The notes under the pieces were generated by a model. The model made no database searches, was not told the DNA's origin, and worked only from the letters and a program-made list of their open reading frames with translations. Positions 37,538 through 46,370 of a stretch of 64,000 bases of DNA are shown here, one piece after another. Both the position numbers and the translations under genes were made by a program. The stretch is from Solimonas sp047605265 (GTDB lineage Bacteria; Pseudomonadota; Gammaproteobacteria; Nevskiales; Nevskiaceae): positions 49,380 through 113,379 of the forward strand of contig JASGFY010000001.1 in NCBI GenBank assembly GCA_047605265.1. The letters run 5' to 3'. The stretch's first letter is position 1. Every line of letters starts with the position of its first letter.

Positions 37538-37933
37538 ATGGAAAAGATCCGCAAGACCGACGCGGAGTGGCGGGCGCTCCTGACGCCGGAGCAGTACCAG
37601 GTCACGCGCAAGGGCGGCACCGAATGCGCGTTCACCGGCGCGCTGTGGAACGACCATCGCGACGGCGTGTTCCACTGCGTCTGCTGCGGCCAGCCGCTGT
37701 TCGATTCGCGTACCAAGTTCGAATCCGGCACCGGCTGGCCGAGCTTCTTCGATCCAGCGCAGAACGACGCGGTCGCCAGCCGCGAAGACCACAGCTATGG
37801 CATGCGCCGGGTCGAAGTGCTGTGCGCGCGCTGCGATGCGCACCTCGGCCACGTGTTCCCGGACGGGCCGAAGCCGACCGGCCTGCGCTACTGCATCAAT
37901 TCGGCGGCGCTCGAATTCCGCGGGCGCGCATGA
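37538..37933 (+). CDS. msrB: Peptide-methionine (R)-S-oxide reductase
   Basis: 131 residues. Reduces the R form of methionine sulfoxide in proteins. The zinc-binding CxxC pairs (CVCCG and CARC) and the catalytic Cys in RYCINS are present, along with GTGWPSFF and GHVFPDGP. There is no signal peptide, so it acts in the cytoplasm. It overlaps the following amidotransferase gene by four bases (ATGA). Confidence 0.97.
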   Translation: MEKIRKTDAEWRALLTPEQYQVTRKGGTECAFTGALWNDHRDGVFHCVCCGQPLFDSRTKFESGTGWPSFFDPAQNDAVASREDHSYGMRRVEVLCARCDAHLGHVFPDGPKPTGLRYCINSAALEFRGRA

Positions 37934-38631
37934 GAGTGCACTGGCTGCAGCACGCCGATTTCGAGGATCTCGGCTGCATCGCGCCGGCCCTCGCCGCCGG
38001 CGGCCATGCGGTCACGCAGACGCGGCTCTACGCGGGCGAGGGGCTGCCGTCGCCGGACGCCTTCGACGCGCTGATCGTCATGGGCGGGCCGATGAACATC
38101 TACGAATACGAGGCGCATCCCTGGCTGCGCGCCGAGAAAGCGTTCATCGGTGCCAGCCTCGCCGCCGGCCGGCGCGCGCTCGGCGTCTGTCTCGGCGCGC
38201 AGCTGATCGCCGACGTGCTCGGCGCGCCGGTGACGCGCGGCGCCCAACAGGAGATCGGCTGGCATGCGCTGCAGCTCAGCGAAGCCGGCCGGCGGTCGCC
38301 GCTGTTCGCCGGTTTTCCCGAGCGCTTCACGGCGTTCCACTGGCACGGGGACACGTTCGCGATCCCGGCCGGCGCGCAGACGCTGATGGCCAGCGAAGCC
38401 TGCGCGAACCAGGCCTACGCGCTGCGCACGGCGGGCGGCGCGCAGGTCGCGGCGATCCAGTTCCATCTCGAAGTGACGGCCGCCAACGCGCGCGTGTGGT
38501 TCGCGCACGAACGTCCGCAGCCGGCGCACTACGTGCAGGATGCCGACGCGATCCTCGCGGAGCTGGAGCATTTCGCGGCCAACAACCGCCTGATGCTGAA
38601 GCTGCTCGACAACTGGCTTGGCGCGGCGTAG
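37930..38631 (+). CDS. Class I glutamine amidotransferase-like protein
   Basis: 233 residues with the type 1 GATase triad: nucleophile Cys in GVCLGAQL, His and Glu in QFHLEV. MGGPMNIYE and HWHGD are typical of the stand-alone branch often called GMP synthase-like. The acceptor substrate is unknown; stand-alone members include gamma-glutamyl hydrolases. Translationally coupled to msrB by a four-base overlap. Confidence 0.9.
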   Translation: MRVHWLQHADFEDLGCIAPALAAGGHAVTQTRLYAGEGLPSPDAFDALIVMGGPMNIYEYEAHPWLRAEKAFIGASLAAGRRALGVCLGAQLIADVLGAPVTRGAQQEIGWHALQLSEAGRRSPLFAGFPERFTAFHWHGDTFAIPAGAQTLMASEACANQAYALRTAGGAQVAAIQFHLEVTAANARVWFAHERPQPAHYVQDADAILAELEHFAANNRLMLKLLDNWLGAA

Positions 38632-38664
38632 CCGCCGGAATGGCCGCCGTGTCCGCGCGGGCGG

Positions 38665-39786
38665 TCAGGGCGTCGCGACGCGACGCCGGCCGCCGACCGG
38701 CTGGACGCGGGCGGCGGCGGGGCGGCGGGGACGCAGCTCATCGACGTATTGCCGCAGATGCAGAACAGCGTGCTCGCGGCCGTTGCCGGCGTGCTCGCGC
38801 ATGTTCGAGCGATGCCAGCCGTAGTTGCCGAGAAAGCGGTCGACGTCGCTCGGCGTCAGGCGCATCAGATCGCCGCGCTGGCCGACGCCCATGCGTTCGA
38901 TCATGTGCGCGTTGAGGCGCTGCTCGAAGGCCGGCTCCGGCAGCGCCAGCACCGGCTTGCCGAAGTGGATGGCCTCGCCGATCAGCTGGTTGCCGGCGGT
39001 CGACAGCACGGCGCGACAGCCGGCCAGATCGCTCACGAAGCCGGCGACGCTCGGCGCGCGGAATTCGAGGTTCTCGCTGTCGCCGCGCAGGCCTGTGCCG
39101 TAGACCCGCACCTTGCAGTCGAGCTCGCGCAGCGCGCGGTCGATGTGCGGCAGGTACTGGTGCTCGCCCTTGTTGAAATAGGCGAGCAGGTAATCGCCCT
39201 CGTGCGGCGTTGCGGCGAGCACTTCGTCGCGCAGCATCGGGCCGACCAGCTGCACCTGTGGGTATGCCGGAATCGCCGGATAGAAACTGGAAATCAGGAT
39301 GCGCTCGGGCACGCCCATCAAGGCGCGATAACCCCAGGCGTCGCGCATGCCGAGCGTCCACAGATCGGGCGGAAAGTGCGGCTTGCAGTACGCGATGATG
39401 CCGACGTGATCGAAGCTGATGCGCGGCAGGCCGAGCTTCCGCGCGGCGCGGTGCGTCCACGCTTCCGAATCGGAAATCACCAGCTCGATGCCGCGCTGGC
39501 GCATCTCTTGCTCGACGCGCGCCATGCCGCCGCCGCCGAACAGCAGATCGCGCATCGGCGCGAAATTGCGCGAGACCGTCTTCGGCAGCGAATGCGTGCC
39601 GGTCGCACTGTACTGGTAGCCGATCGTCGGAATGCGCACGGTCGGGAAGCGCGGCGCGAGGACTTCGTAGGCGTCGCCGCCGGCGAACACCGTGACCTCG
39701 TGTTCGGCCCACAGCGCTGGCAGCACCGCCATCGTGCGCATCGCGTGGCCGCGCCCGTAGCCCATCACTCCGTAAGCGATCCGCAT
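38665..39786 (-). CDS. MJ1255/VC2487-type glycosyltransferase
   Basis: 373 residues, GT-B fold. The N-terminus MRIAYGVMGYGRGHAMRTMA is the family's nucleotide-fold start, and GFVSDLAGCRAVLSTAGNQLIGEAIHFGKPVLALPEP, seen in pieces, is the C-terminal donor-binding region with the GN-x-Glu pattern. It may glycosylate an envelope molecule; acceptor unknown. The last ~35 residues are Arg/Ala-rich and not conserved. It diverges from the YccA-like gene. Confidence 0.9.
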   Translation of the reverse strand: MRIAYGVMGYGRGHAMRTMAVLPALWAEHEVTVFAGGDAYEVLAPRFPTVRIPTIGYQYSATGTHSLPKTVSRNFAPMRDLLFGGGGMARVEQEMRQRGIELVISDSEAWTHRAARKLGLPRISFDHVGIIAYCKPHFPPDLWTLGMRDAWGYRALMGVPERILISSFYPAIPAYPQVQLVGPMLRDEVLAATPHEGDYLLAYFNKGEHQYLPHIDRALRELDCKVRVYGTGLRGDSENLEFRAPSVAGFVSDLAGCRAVLSTAGNQLIGEAIHFGKPVLALPEPAFEQRLNAHMIERMGVGQRGDLMRLTPSDVDRFLGNYGWHRSNMREHAGNGREHAVLHLRQYVDELRPRRPAAARVQPVGGRRRVATP

Positions 39787-39866
39787 GCATGTCCCGACGT
39801 CTCGCCGCGATCCGGCGCATTGCAGATTAGTGACGCGAGGTGATCGCGCGATGACGGTAATGCAAC

Positions 39867-39896
39867 AGCCGGATGACAGTCCGGCTTGCGCCGGAC
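39867..39896. repeat. Overlapping competing hairpins upstream of the YccA-like gene
   Basis: Arm 1 AGCCGGA (39867-39873) pairs with TCCGGCT (39880-39886); the same middle segment as GTCCGGC (39879-39885) can instead pair with GCCGGAC (39890-39896). The two hairpins exclude each other. No U-tract follows. It may be a REP-like element or a regulatory leader. Confidence 0.5.
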
Positions 39897-39964
39897 GCCA
39901 TCGCCATCGCGCCGCCGCCCGCTGCGCTAGGATGTGAGGCGATCACCCGTCAGGAGTCAGTGAC

Positions 39965-40714
39965 ATGCAATCAGGCAATCCGGTACTACGCAACAAGGAC
40001 TTCGGCCAGGCGGCGGGCGAAGTCATGACGATGGACGGCACGGTCGGCAAGGCGGCGATCCTGTTCGTCCTGCTCGTGCTGGCCGCTGGCTGGACCTGGG
40101 TCCGCTTCAACACCGTGCTCGCCGCGGCCGGCCCGCAGGCGGCGATGGCGGCGGTGTCGCTGTTCATCTGGGGCGGCGTGCTGGTCGGCTTCGGGCTCGC
40201 GCTCGTCACCGTGTTCAAGAGCGCGTGGTCGGCGGTGACGGCGCCGCTGTATGCGATGGCCGAGGGCTTCGCGCTCGGCGGCCTGTCGGCGATGTTCGAG
40301 CTGCGCTATCAGGGCATCGTCGTCCAGGCGGTCGGGCTCACGTTCGGCGTGCTCGCGGTGATGCTGTTCCTTTATCGCACGCGCGTGATCCGCGTCACTG
40401 AGAAGTTCCGCTTCGGCGTCGTCGCCGCGACCGGCGCGATCGCCCTGCTCTATCTCGTCGACCTCGGCCTGCGCGCGTTCACGAGTCTCGATATTCCGTT
40501 CATCCACGAAGGCGGCCTCGTCGGCATCGGCTTCAGCCTGCTGGTCGTCGGCCTCGCCGCGCTGAACCTGACGCTGGACTTCGACGCGATCGAACGGGGC
40601 GTCGCCCAAGGCGCGCCGAAGGTGATGGAGTGGTACGGCGCGTTCAGCCTGATGGTGACGCTGGTCTGGCTGTATCTCGAAATTCTGCGATTGCTGGCGA
40701 AGTCGCGTCGCTGA
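39965..40714 (+). CDS. Bax inhibitor-1/YccA-family membrane protein
   Basis: 249 residues with about seven transmembrane helices. A ~25-residue polar N-terminus is followed by AILFVLLVLAAGWTWVRF and further helices, with the DFDAIERGVAQGAPKVMEWYGAF motif at the C-terminal end that is characteristic of the YccA/BI-1 family. In bacteria these proteins modulate FtsH or act as ion/pH-sensing channels. GGAG lies upstream of the ATG (around 39953). Confidence 0.9.
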   Translation: MQSGNPVLRNKDFGQAAGEVMTMDGTVGKAAILFVLLVLAAGWTWVRFNTVLAAAGPQAAMAAVSLFIWGGVLVGFGLALVTVFKSAWSAVTAPLYAMAEGFALGGLSAMFELRYQGIVVQAVGLTFGVLAVMLFLYRTRVIRVTEKFRFGVVAATGAIALLYLVDLGLRAFTSLDIPFIHEGGLVGIGFSLLVVGLAALNLTLDFDAIERGVAQGAPKVMEWYGAFSLMVTLVWLYLEILRLLAKSRR

Positions 40715-40813
40715 CCGCTGCGGGACCGACCGCTGTCGACCGCGTCCGCGCCGTCCGGCGCGGCGATGTCCGCCTCCTACAATGTCGCACCGATTCTGAC
40801 GGAGACATCCGCC

Positions 40814-41533
40814 GTGCACGCCCTGCTTGAACCGGAACTGTGGATCGCGCTTTTCACGCTCGCCGCGCTGGAAATCGTGCTCGGCATCGACAACATCATT
40901 TTCCTGTCGATCATGGCCAACAAGCTGCCCGAGCATCAGCGCGCCAGGGCGCGCATCATCGGCCTCGCCGGCGCCTGCGGCACGCGCATCCTGCTGCTGC
41001 TGTCGCTGGCCTGGCTGGCCCGGCTGACGACACCGCTGCTCCACGTCGGCGACTGGGGCGTGTCGGGCCGCGATCTGATCCTGCTCGGCGGCGGCCTGTT
41101 CCTGCTCGGCAAGAGCGCGCTGGAGATCCACGAATCAGTCGAAGGTGGCGGGCATGATGCCGCTGCCGTCGGCAGGGCGGTCACCGGCTTCGCATCGGTG
41201 ATCGTGCAGATCATGATCCTCGACATCGTGTTCTCGCTCGATTCGGTGATCACGGCCGTCGGCATGACGCAGCACGTGCCGGTCATGATCGCCGCGATCA
41301 TCATCGCCATCGGCGTGATGATGTTTTTCGCCGGCCCGGTGTCGGCCTTCGTCGAGCGCCATCCGACGATCAAGGTGCTGGCGCTGTCGTTCCTGATCCT
41401 GATCGGCATGGCGCTGATCGGCGAAGGCCTCGGCTTCCACGTGCCGAAGGGCTATATCTATTTCGCCATGGGTTTCTCGACGCTGGTCGAGTTCATCAAC
41501 ATCCGCATGCGCGCCAGGCACAGGCCGGGCTGA
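40814..41533 (+). CDS. TerC-family integral membrane protein
   Basis: 239 residues with seven or more transmembrane helices and the TerC signatures LEIVLGIDNIIFLSIM near the start and DIVFSLDSVITAVGMT in the middle. Members transport Mn2+ or insert/metallate exoenzymes. The GTG at 40814 is preferred over an ATG at 40766 because GGAGA lies eight bases upstream of it. No yybP-ykoY (Mn2+) riboswitch is recognisable in the short leader. Confidence 0.9.
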   Translation: MHALLEPELWIALFTLAALEIVLGIDNIIFLSIMANKLPEHQRARARIIGLAGACGTRILLLLSLAWLARLTTPLLHVGDWGVSGRDLILLGGGLFLLGKSALEIHESVEGGGHDAAAVGRAVTGFASVIVQIMILDIVFSLDSVITAVGMTQHVPVMIAAIIIAIGVMMFFAGPVSAFVERHPTIKVLALSFLILIGMALIGEGLGFHVPKGYIYFAMGFSTLVEFINIRMRARHRPG

Positions 41534-41621
41534 AGCGCGCCGGATAGCGGGCGATTCCTCAAGACAGCGACGCTGGCGGAAGATAGGGTCGACGCACCCG
41601 AAGCATCGACGAGACTCCCCC

Positions 41622-43559
41622 GTGAAGAAGACCCTGATCGCCGCCGCGCTGCTGTCGCTGGCCGGTGTCACCGCGCAGGCGCAGGACACTGCCGCCGGGC
41701 CGCGACCCGCACCGGCAACGCCGCCGATCGCCGAACCGCGGGATCTCGCCTATCCGGGCACCTTGAAGCTGTACGTCGACGCCACCGATCTCGATCGCCA
41801 CATCTTCCGCGTGCACGAGACGGTGCCGGTGGAAGGCGGCCGGCGCCTCACGCTGCTGTATCCGCAATGGCTGCCCGGCAATCACAGTCCGAGCGGCCGC
41901 ATCGACGCGCTGGCCGGCCTGACGATCAGCGCCGCCGGCCGGCGCTTGGAATGGACGCGCGACGTCGTCGACGTCTACGCCTTCCACGTCGACGTGCCGA
42001 CCGGCGCCGACGCGCTCGATCTCGACTTCCAGTTCGTCTCGGCGACCGACGCCTCGCAAGGCCGTATCGTCATGACGCCGGCGATGCTGAACGTGCAGTG
42101 GAACTCGCTGGCGCTCTATCCGGCCGGCTGGTACGCGAGCCGCATCCCCGTCGAAGCCAGCGTGCGCCTGCCCAACGGCTGGGGCTACGGCACGGCGCTG
42201 GAGACCGCGTTGCGCGACGGCAGCACCGCGACGTTCAAACCGGTGCCGTTCGACACGCTGGTCGATTCGCCGATGTTCGCCGGCCGCTGGTTCAGGCAGG
42301 TGGACCTCGATCCCGGGGCAAAAAAGCCGATCCGTCTCAATCTCATCGCCGACCGGCCCGAGCTGCTCGATGCGACGAGCGCCCAGATCGACGCGCACAG
42401 GCGGCTGGTGCGGCAGGCCGACTCGCTGTTCGGCTCGCGGCATTACGACCATTACGACTTCCTCGTCGCGCTCAGCGACCAGATCGGCGGCATCGGTCTC
42501 GAGCATCACCGTTCGAGCGAGAACCGCGTAGCGCCGAAATACTTCCTCGACTGGGACAAGTCGTCGGCCGGCCGCGATCTGCTGGCGCACGAATACGCGC
42601 ATTCCTGGAACGGCAAGTTCCGCCGCCCGGCCGATCTGTGGACGCCGAACTTCAACGTGCCGATGCGCGATTCGCTGCTGTGGGTCTACGAAGGCCAGAC
42701 GCAGTACTGGGGCTACGTGCTCGCCGCGCGCTCGGGCCTGCTGAGCCGCGAACAGACGCTGGACGCACTGGCGCTGAGCGCCGCCGTCTACGACCAGCGC
42801 GTCGCGCGGCAGTGGCGCGCGCTGCAGGACACCACCAACGATCCGATCATCGCGCAGCGCCGGCCGCTGCCGTGGCGCAGCTGGCAGCGCAGCGAGGACT
42901 ATTACGCGGAAGGCATGCTGGTCTGGCTCGAAGCCGACACGCTGATCCGCGAAAAGAGCGGTGGCCAGCGCTCACTCGATGATTTCGCCAAACGCTTCTT
43001 CGGCGTCGCCGACGGCCGCTGGGTGCCGCTGACTTACCAGTTCGACGATGTGGTCGCCGCGCTGAACGCCGTGCAGCCGTACGACTGGGCGAGCTTCCTG
43101 CGCCAGCGTCTCGACGAGCACGCCGACGGCGCGCCGCTCACTGGCTTCGCGCGCGGCGGTTATGAACTCGTCTACACCGACAAAGCCAGCGAGTTCTTCA
43201 AGAACAGCGAGAAGCTGCGCAAGGTCGTCGATCTCAGCTACTCGCTCGGCTTCACCGTCACGGCGAAGGACGGCAAGCTCGGCGAAGTGATCTGGGACAG
43301 CCCGGCCTTCAAGGCCGGCCTGAGCGTCGGGGTGCAGCTGATCGCCATCAACGGCGATGCCTACGACGCCGATCGCCTCAAGGAGGCCCTCATCGCTGCG
43401 CAGTCCGCAGGCGAGCCGCTCGAACTGCTGGTTCGCGACGGCGACCGTTATCGCACGGTGGCCATCGATTATCACGGCGGCCCGCGCTACCCGAGCCTGC
43501 AGCGCATCAAGAACGTGCCGGCGCGGCTCGACGCGATCCTCGCCCCGCGCGCTCAGTAG
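41622..43559 (+). CDS. M61-family glycyl aminopeptidase-like metallopeptidase with PDZ domain
   Basis: 645 residues, GTG start with a signal peptide (MKKTLIAAALLSLAGVTAQAQ). The zinc motif HEYAH (H323) is followed by SWNGKFRRP and a Glu in WVYEGQTQYWG. The C-terminal PDZ domain (about residues 530-615) includes GEVIWDSPAFKAGLSVG and INGDAYDADR. Secreted or periplasmic aminopeptidase acting on Gly/Ala N-termini is the family role. It overlaps the convergent yjbH stop by seven bases. Confidence 0.93.
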   Translation: MKKTLIAAALLSLAGVTAQAQDTAAGPRPAPATPPIAEPRDLAYPGTLKLYVDATDLDRHIFRVHETVPVEGGRRLTLLYPQWLPGNHSPSGRIDALAGLTISAAGRRLEWTRDVVDVYAFHVDVPTGADALDLDFQFVSATDASQGRIVMTPAMLNVQWNSLALYPAGWYASRIPVEASVRLPNGWGYGTALETALRDGSTATFKPVPFDTLVDSPMFAGRWFRQVDLDPGAKKPIRLNLIADRPELLDATSAQIDAHRRLVRQADSLFGSRHYDHYDFLVALSDQIGGIGLEHHRSSENRVAPKYFLDWDKSSAGRDLLAHEYAHSWNGKFRRPADLWTPNFNVPMRDSLLWVYEGQTQYWGYVLAARSGLLSREQTLDALALSAAVYDQRVARQWRALQDTTNDPIIAQRRPLPWRSWQRSEDYYAEGMLVWLEADTLIREKSGGQRSLDDFAKRFFGVADGRWVPLTYQFDDVVAALNAVQPYDWASFLRQRLDEHADGAPLTGFARGGYELVYTDKASEFFKNSEKLRKVVDLSYSLGFTVTAKDGKLGEVIWDSPAFKAGLSVGVQLIAINGDAYDADRLKEALIAAQSAGEPLELLVRDGDRYRTVAIDYHGGPRYPSLQRIKNVPARLDAILAPRAQ

Positions 43560-45730
43560 ATCGGCAGGGCGCTGCCGGCGTTGAACTCGGGAATGGTCGT
43601 CGTCATGTCGTAGAGCGGCATGCCGTCGCGCACGGGCTGGCCGCCGTCGCGCGTCAGCGGACGGAACTGGAGCGTCAGGTTGGTGCGTGTCGAGCGGGCG
43701 GAGAACAGATCGAATGGCACGATCAGATAGATGCCCTTGTCGAACTGGCCCTCGCCGAAATCCTTGGCCGAGACATTGGTCTTGGTGACGAAAAAGCCGA
43801 CCGCCGCGCCGCTGCGGAAATACTTGGCGATGTCCAGCGTCGCACCCCAGTCACCGGCCAGATAGCGACCGTAGCCGAGTTTCACGAGCATGTCGGCGGG
43901 CCGGTATTCGTAATAGCCGGTCAGATGGCCGGTGGTGACGTCGTAATCACGGAACGCGAACAGCTGGTCGTAATCGCGCTGCCAGACGTGGTTGACGTCG
44001 AGGCCCAGCGACCAGGGCTGCTGGAAGCGGCGATAGAGCAGCTCGCCACCGACGCCGCCATACATCTCCTCGAAGATGCCGCCGGACAGGCGGCCATACA
44101 GCGACGACCCGAGCGGGAAGAAGGTGTTCGTCTCCAGACGGACGATGTTGTTCTCGCCCTGCTTCAGGTATTTGCCGATATCGCTGCGCACATGTGGCAG
44201 CACGCTGTTTGATTCGAGCTTCAACTTGTCGAAATTGTTGTAGAGATTGGCGCCGACCTGGGCGGAAACGTTCCAGCGCGGCGTCAGGTTGAGCGTGCCG
44301 CCGAGTCGCCACCACAGCTGGTAGAGATAGAAATTGTCGGGGCCGCCGATGCTCTGGCGCAGCGCCGGACCGGTGTCCCAGCTGAAATCCGGGTAATCAT
44401 GGACACGGTACGCATCCCAGTCCGAATGTCCCTGCGGCCGGGCGATCTCGATCCGGCTCTGCAGATCTTCGGGCGTGAGCCGGCCGAGCAGCAGGTTATC
44501 GGCGTCGGTGCGCGCGACGGTGATGCGATACAGCTCGAAGCCGGAGCGCACTTCACTCATCGTCAGGCGTGTGCAGTCGGCCGGTACCTCGTTCGCGAGC
44601 ACGCGGACCACACGGCCGAGGGCCTCGCCGTTGCGGCGATAGCGGGTCTGCGTGTACCAGATCGACAGCTGCCCGTCTTCTCCGGCGAGCAAGCCCTGCA
44701 GCGTGATGCCCTGCGCCGCCAAGGTTTCGCGCAGCCGGGCTTCGAAAGCCGGCGGCGCCGATGGCGCTGCCGTCGCCGGCGTGGTTGCCGGGGCGGACTC
44801 TGCTGCGCGCGCGTCGACCGCGACGGTCGTCGTGATGGCGGGCGCCGTCGCCGGCACCGGCCGCGGCGCATCGAGGAATTTCGGCGGTCCGTGCCACTCG
44901 TTGAAATTCGTGCGCAGGCTGATGCGTACTGCGATGGTATTGCCGCGCTCGTAGGCGAGCGTGGTGTCGAAGAAACGGATCGGGCGCCAGGACAGGCCAA
45001 CGTTCACCGGCGAGGCGACGTCCTGATTGTTGTTCCCGAACTCATGCTGGTAGTCATTGCCATCGACTTCCGCGATGAAGGACACTGACGGCAACGGCGT
45101 CTGCCAGCGCACACCGCCGAACAGGCCGACTTCCTTGCCGCGGAACAGGCGATTGCTGCCGCTGGAGCCGGCTTCGGAGCGTTCCGGGCGGTCTTCAAAG
45201 TGGTCCCAGATCGCCGCCAGCGGATTGCGGATATCGCCCCGCGAGCCGAGCCGGCCCCAGCCGAGGCCGAGGCTGAAATCGAGGTCGTAATAGCGGTAAT
45301 TCGCGACCAGGTACTCGCTGGAGAAAATGCCGGTGCCGCCCAGATCGCGCACGCCGAGCGCCAGCGACGGCAGATAGCGGCTCTCATCAAGCAGTAACAG
45401 CTTCACGTCGACGGAGCGGTCCTTGTAGCTCTGGTCGCCGCTGAACGCCTCGGAGCCGTACAGCCGGTTGGTGATTTCCGAATAACGAAACGTTGTCTCG
45501 ATGCGGCGGAACGGTTGGATCGTGAACTGCAGCTGGTTGTAGGGATCCAGCGTCTGCACGCCGACCGAAAATTCGCCCGGATCGGCGACGCGTGCCGTCG
45601 GTGTCTGCAACAGGCCGACGCCGCCGTAATCGCTGAGTCCATCGAAGGCGGCGGCATGCGCTGCGCCGCTGACCAGCAGCAGCAATGCGACGCTGCCGCG
45701 CGGACGCAAGGCGGAACTTTTGTTTTTCAT
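43553..45730 (-). CDS. YjbH-like outer-membrane exopolysaccharide protein
   Basis: 725 residues with a signal peptide (MKNKSSALRPRGSVALLLLVSGAAHAA). The N-terminus GLSDYGGVGLLQTPTARVADPGEF is the family start of YjbH (DUF940), a predicted outer-membrane beta-barrel protein for exopolysaccharide export. The central third has an Ala/Pro/Thr-rich insert (about residues 305-330). The ATG at 45730 is chosen over an in-frame TTG 21 bases upstream. YjbF and YjbE relatives follow on the right. Confidence 0.9.
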   Translation of the reverse strand: MKNKSSALRPRGSVALLLLVSGAAHAAAFDGLSDYGGVGLLQTPTARVADPGEFSVGVQTLDPYNQLQFTIQPFRRIETTFRYSEITNRLYGSEAFSGDQSYKDRSVDVKLLLLDESRYLPSLALGVRDLGGTGIFSSEYLVANYRYYDLDFSLGLGWGRLGSRGDIRNPLAAIWDHFEDRPERSEAGSSGSNRLFRGKEVGLFGGVRWQTPLPSVSFIAEVDGNDYQHEFGNNNQDVASPVNVGLSWRPIRFFDTTLAYERGNTIAVRISLRTNFNEWHGPPKFLDAPRPVPATAPAITTTVAVDARAAESAPATTPATAAPSAPPAFEARLRETLAAQGITLQGLLAGEDGQLSIWYTQTRYRRNGEALGRVVRVLANEVPADCTRLTMSEVRSGFELYRITVARTDADNLLLGRLTPEDLQSRIEIARPQGHSDWDAYRVHDYPDFSWDTGPALRQSIGGPDNFYLYQLWWRLGGTLNLTPRWNVSAQVGANLYNNFDKLKLESNSVLPHVRSDIGKYLKQGENNIVRLETNTFFPLGSSLYGRLSGGIFEEMYGGVGGELLYRRFQQPWSLGLDVNHVWQRDYDQLFAFRDYDVTTGHLTGYYEYRPADMLVKLGYGRYLAGDWGATLDIAKYFRSGAAVGFFVTKTNVSAKDFGEGQFDKGIYLIVPFDLFSARSTRTNLTLQFRPLTRDGGQPVRDGMPLYDMTTTIPEFNAGSALPIY

Positions 45731-45922
45731 TGTGCGGCGCGGCGGAAACAAGTCGTTGTCGTCCTTATGGCGGCGTATCGCCCGGGCTGCTTCGATGCCG
45801 GATCGCGGAGTTCAGGCGCCTGTCGCCGCGGATGCCCGTCGATGCGCCAGACCGGCCACAGCACCGACCAGAGCCCAAAGCGCCTCAAGAATGCTAACCG
45901 AACTTTTCCCCCTGCGGCGTGC

Positions 45923-45962
45923 AGCCGGCGCCGGCGCTGTGCGCAGAGCGCTGGCGCCGGCT
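45923..45962. repeat. 16-bp inverted repeat upstream of yjbE
   Basis: Arms AGCCGGCGCCGGCGCT (45923-45938) and AGCGCTGGCGCCGGCT (45947-45962) pair with one G-U wobble around an 8-base loop. It ends at the first base of the yjbE -35 element. There is no T-tract, so an operator or a hairpin in the yjbH leader is more likely than a terminator. Confidence 0.6.
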
Positions 45963-45989
45963 TGCTAATTGCCGACAAGGCGATATACT
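45962..45989 (+). promoter_or_regulatory. Sigma70-type promoter for yjbE
   Basis: TTGCTA at 45962-45967 and TATACT at 45984-45989, 16-base spacer, leaving a 48-base stretch to the ATG at 46038. Confidence 0.6.
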
Positions 45990-46037
45990 CGATCCCAAAT
46001 CCACACACACGATCTTGGATTTCTAAGGGGATTTGTT

Positions 46038-46262
46038 ATGAACCGCATTGCTGCTTTTCTGGGTGCCGCTCTGATCGCCGCGACGCAGGCTGCTGCTGCT
46101 GCTGAAGAAGGCGCGCCGGCGGGTGCCGGCGCCGGCGCCAGCGCTTCCGCAGCGGCGCTGCGTGCGGTCATCGTGACCGTGGTGGTAGCGGGTGGCGTTA
46201 CCGCCCTCATCGCCGCTGACGACGACAACACGCCGAAGACCACGACGTCGACGGCGCAGTAA
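46038..46262 (+). CDS. YjbE-like secreted exopolysaccharide-associated small protein
   Basis: 74 residues: a signal peptide (MNRIAAFLGAALIAATQAAA), a Gly/Ala/Ser low-complexity segment, then AALRAVIVTVVVAGGVTALIAADDDN and a Thr-rich tail. This matches YjbE of the E. coli yjbEFGH exopolysaccharide operon. AGGGG precedes the ATG by eight bases, and a terminator follows. Unlike E. coli, it runs opposite to yjbF and yjbH. Confidence 0.85.
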   Translation: MNRIAAFLGAALIAATQAAAAAEEGAPAGAGAGASASAAALRAVIVTVVVAGGVTALIAADDDNTPKTTTSTAQ

Positions 46263-46294
46263 TCGGGTGTCGTGCAGTCGTAAGTCGTAGTACC

Positions 46295-46327
46295 CGAAAG
46301 GCCGCCGCAAGGGGGCCTTTCGTTTTG
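46295..46327 (+). terminator. Intrinsic terminator after yjbE
   Basis: Stem CGAAAGGCC / GGCCTTTCG with a 10-base loop, followed by TTTTG, 32 bases after the yjbE stop. The T-tract favours the plus strand. Confidence 0.85.
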
Positions 46328-46370
46328 TCGCTGCAGCGCTTGTTTCACCGGGACGGTCGGCGCACGGCAT

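Larger units (their letters stand above)
45731..46037. other. 307-base yjbH-yjbE divergent region
   Basis: No gene is supported. The yjbH side holds its leader; the yjbE side holds a long inverted repeat (45923-45962) and a sigma70-like promoter (TTGCTA 45962-45967, TATACT 45984-45989, 16-base spacer) 48 bases before the yjbE ATG. A short AT-rich patch (about 45989-46035) forms the yjbE leader with AGGGG upstream of the ATG. Confidence 0.6.

Noticed and set aside
40715..40813. Possible Mn2+ (yybP-ykoY) riboswitch before the TerC gene
   Set aside because: The leader is under 100 bases and lacks the conserved riboswitch core.
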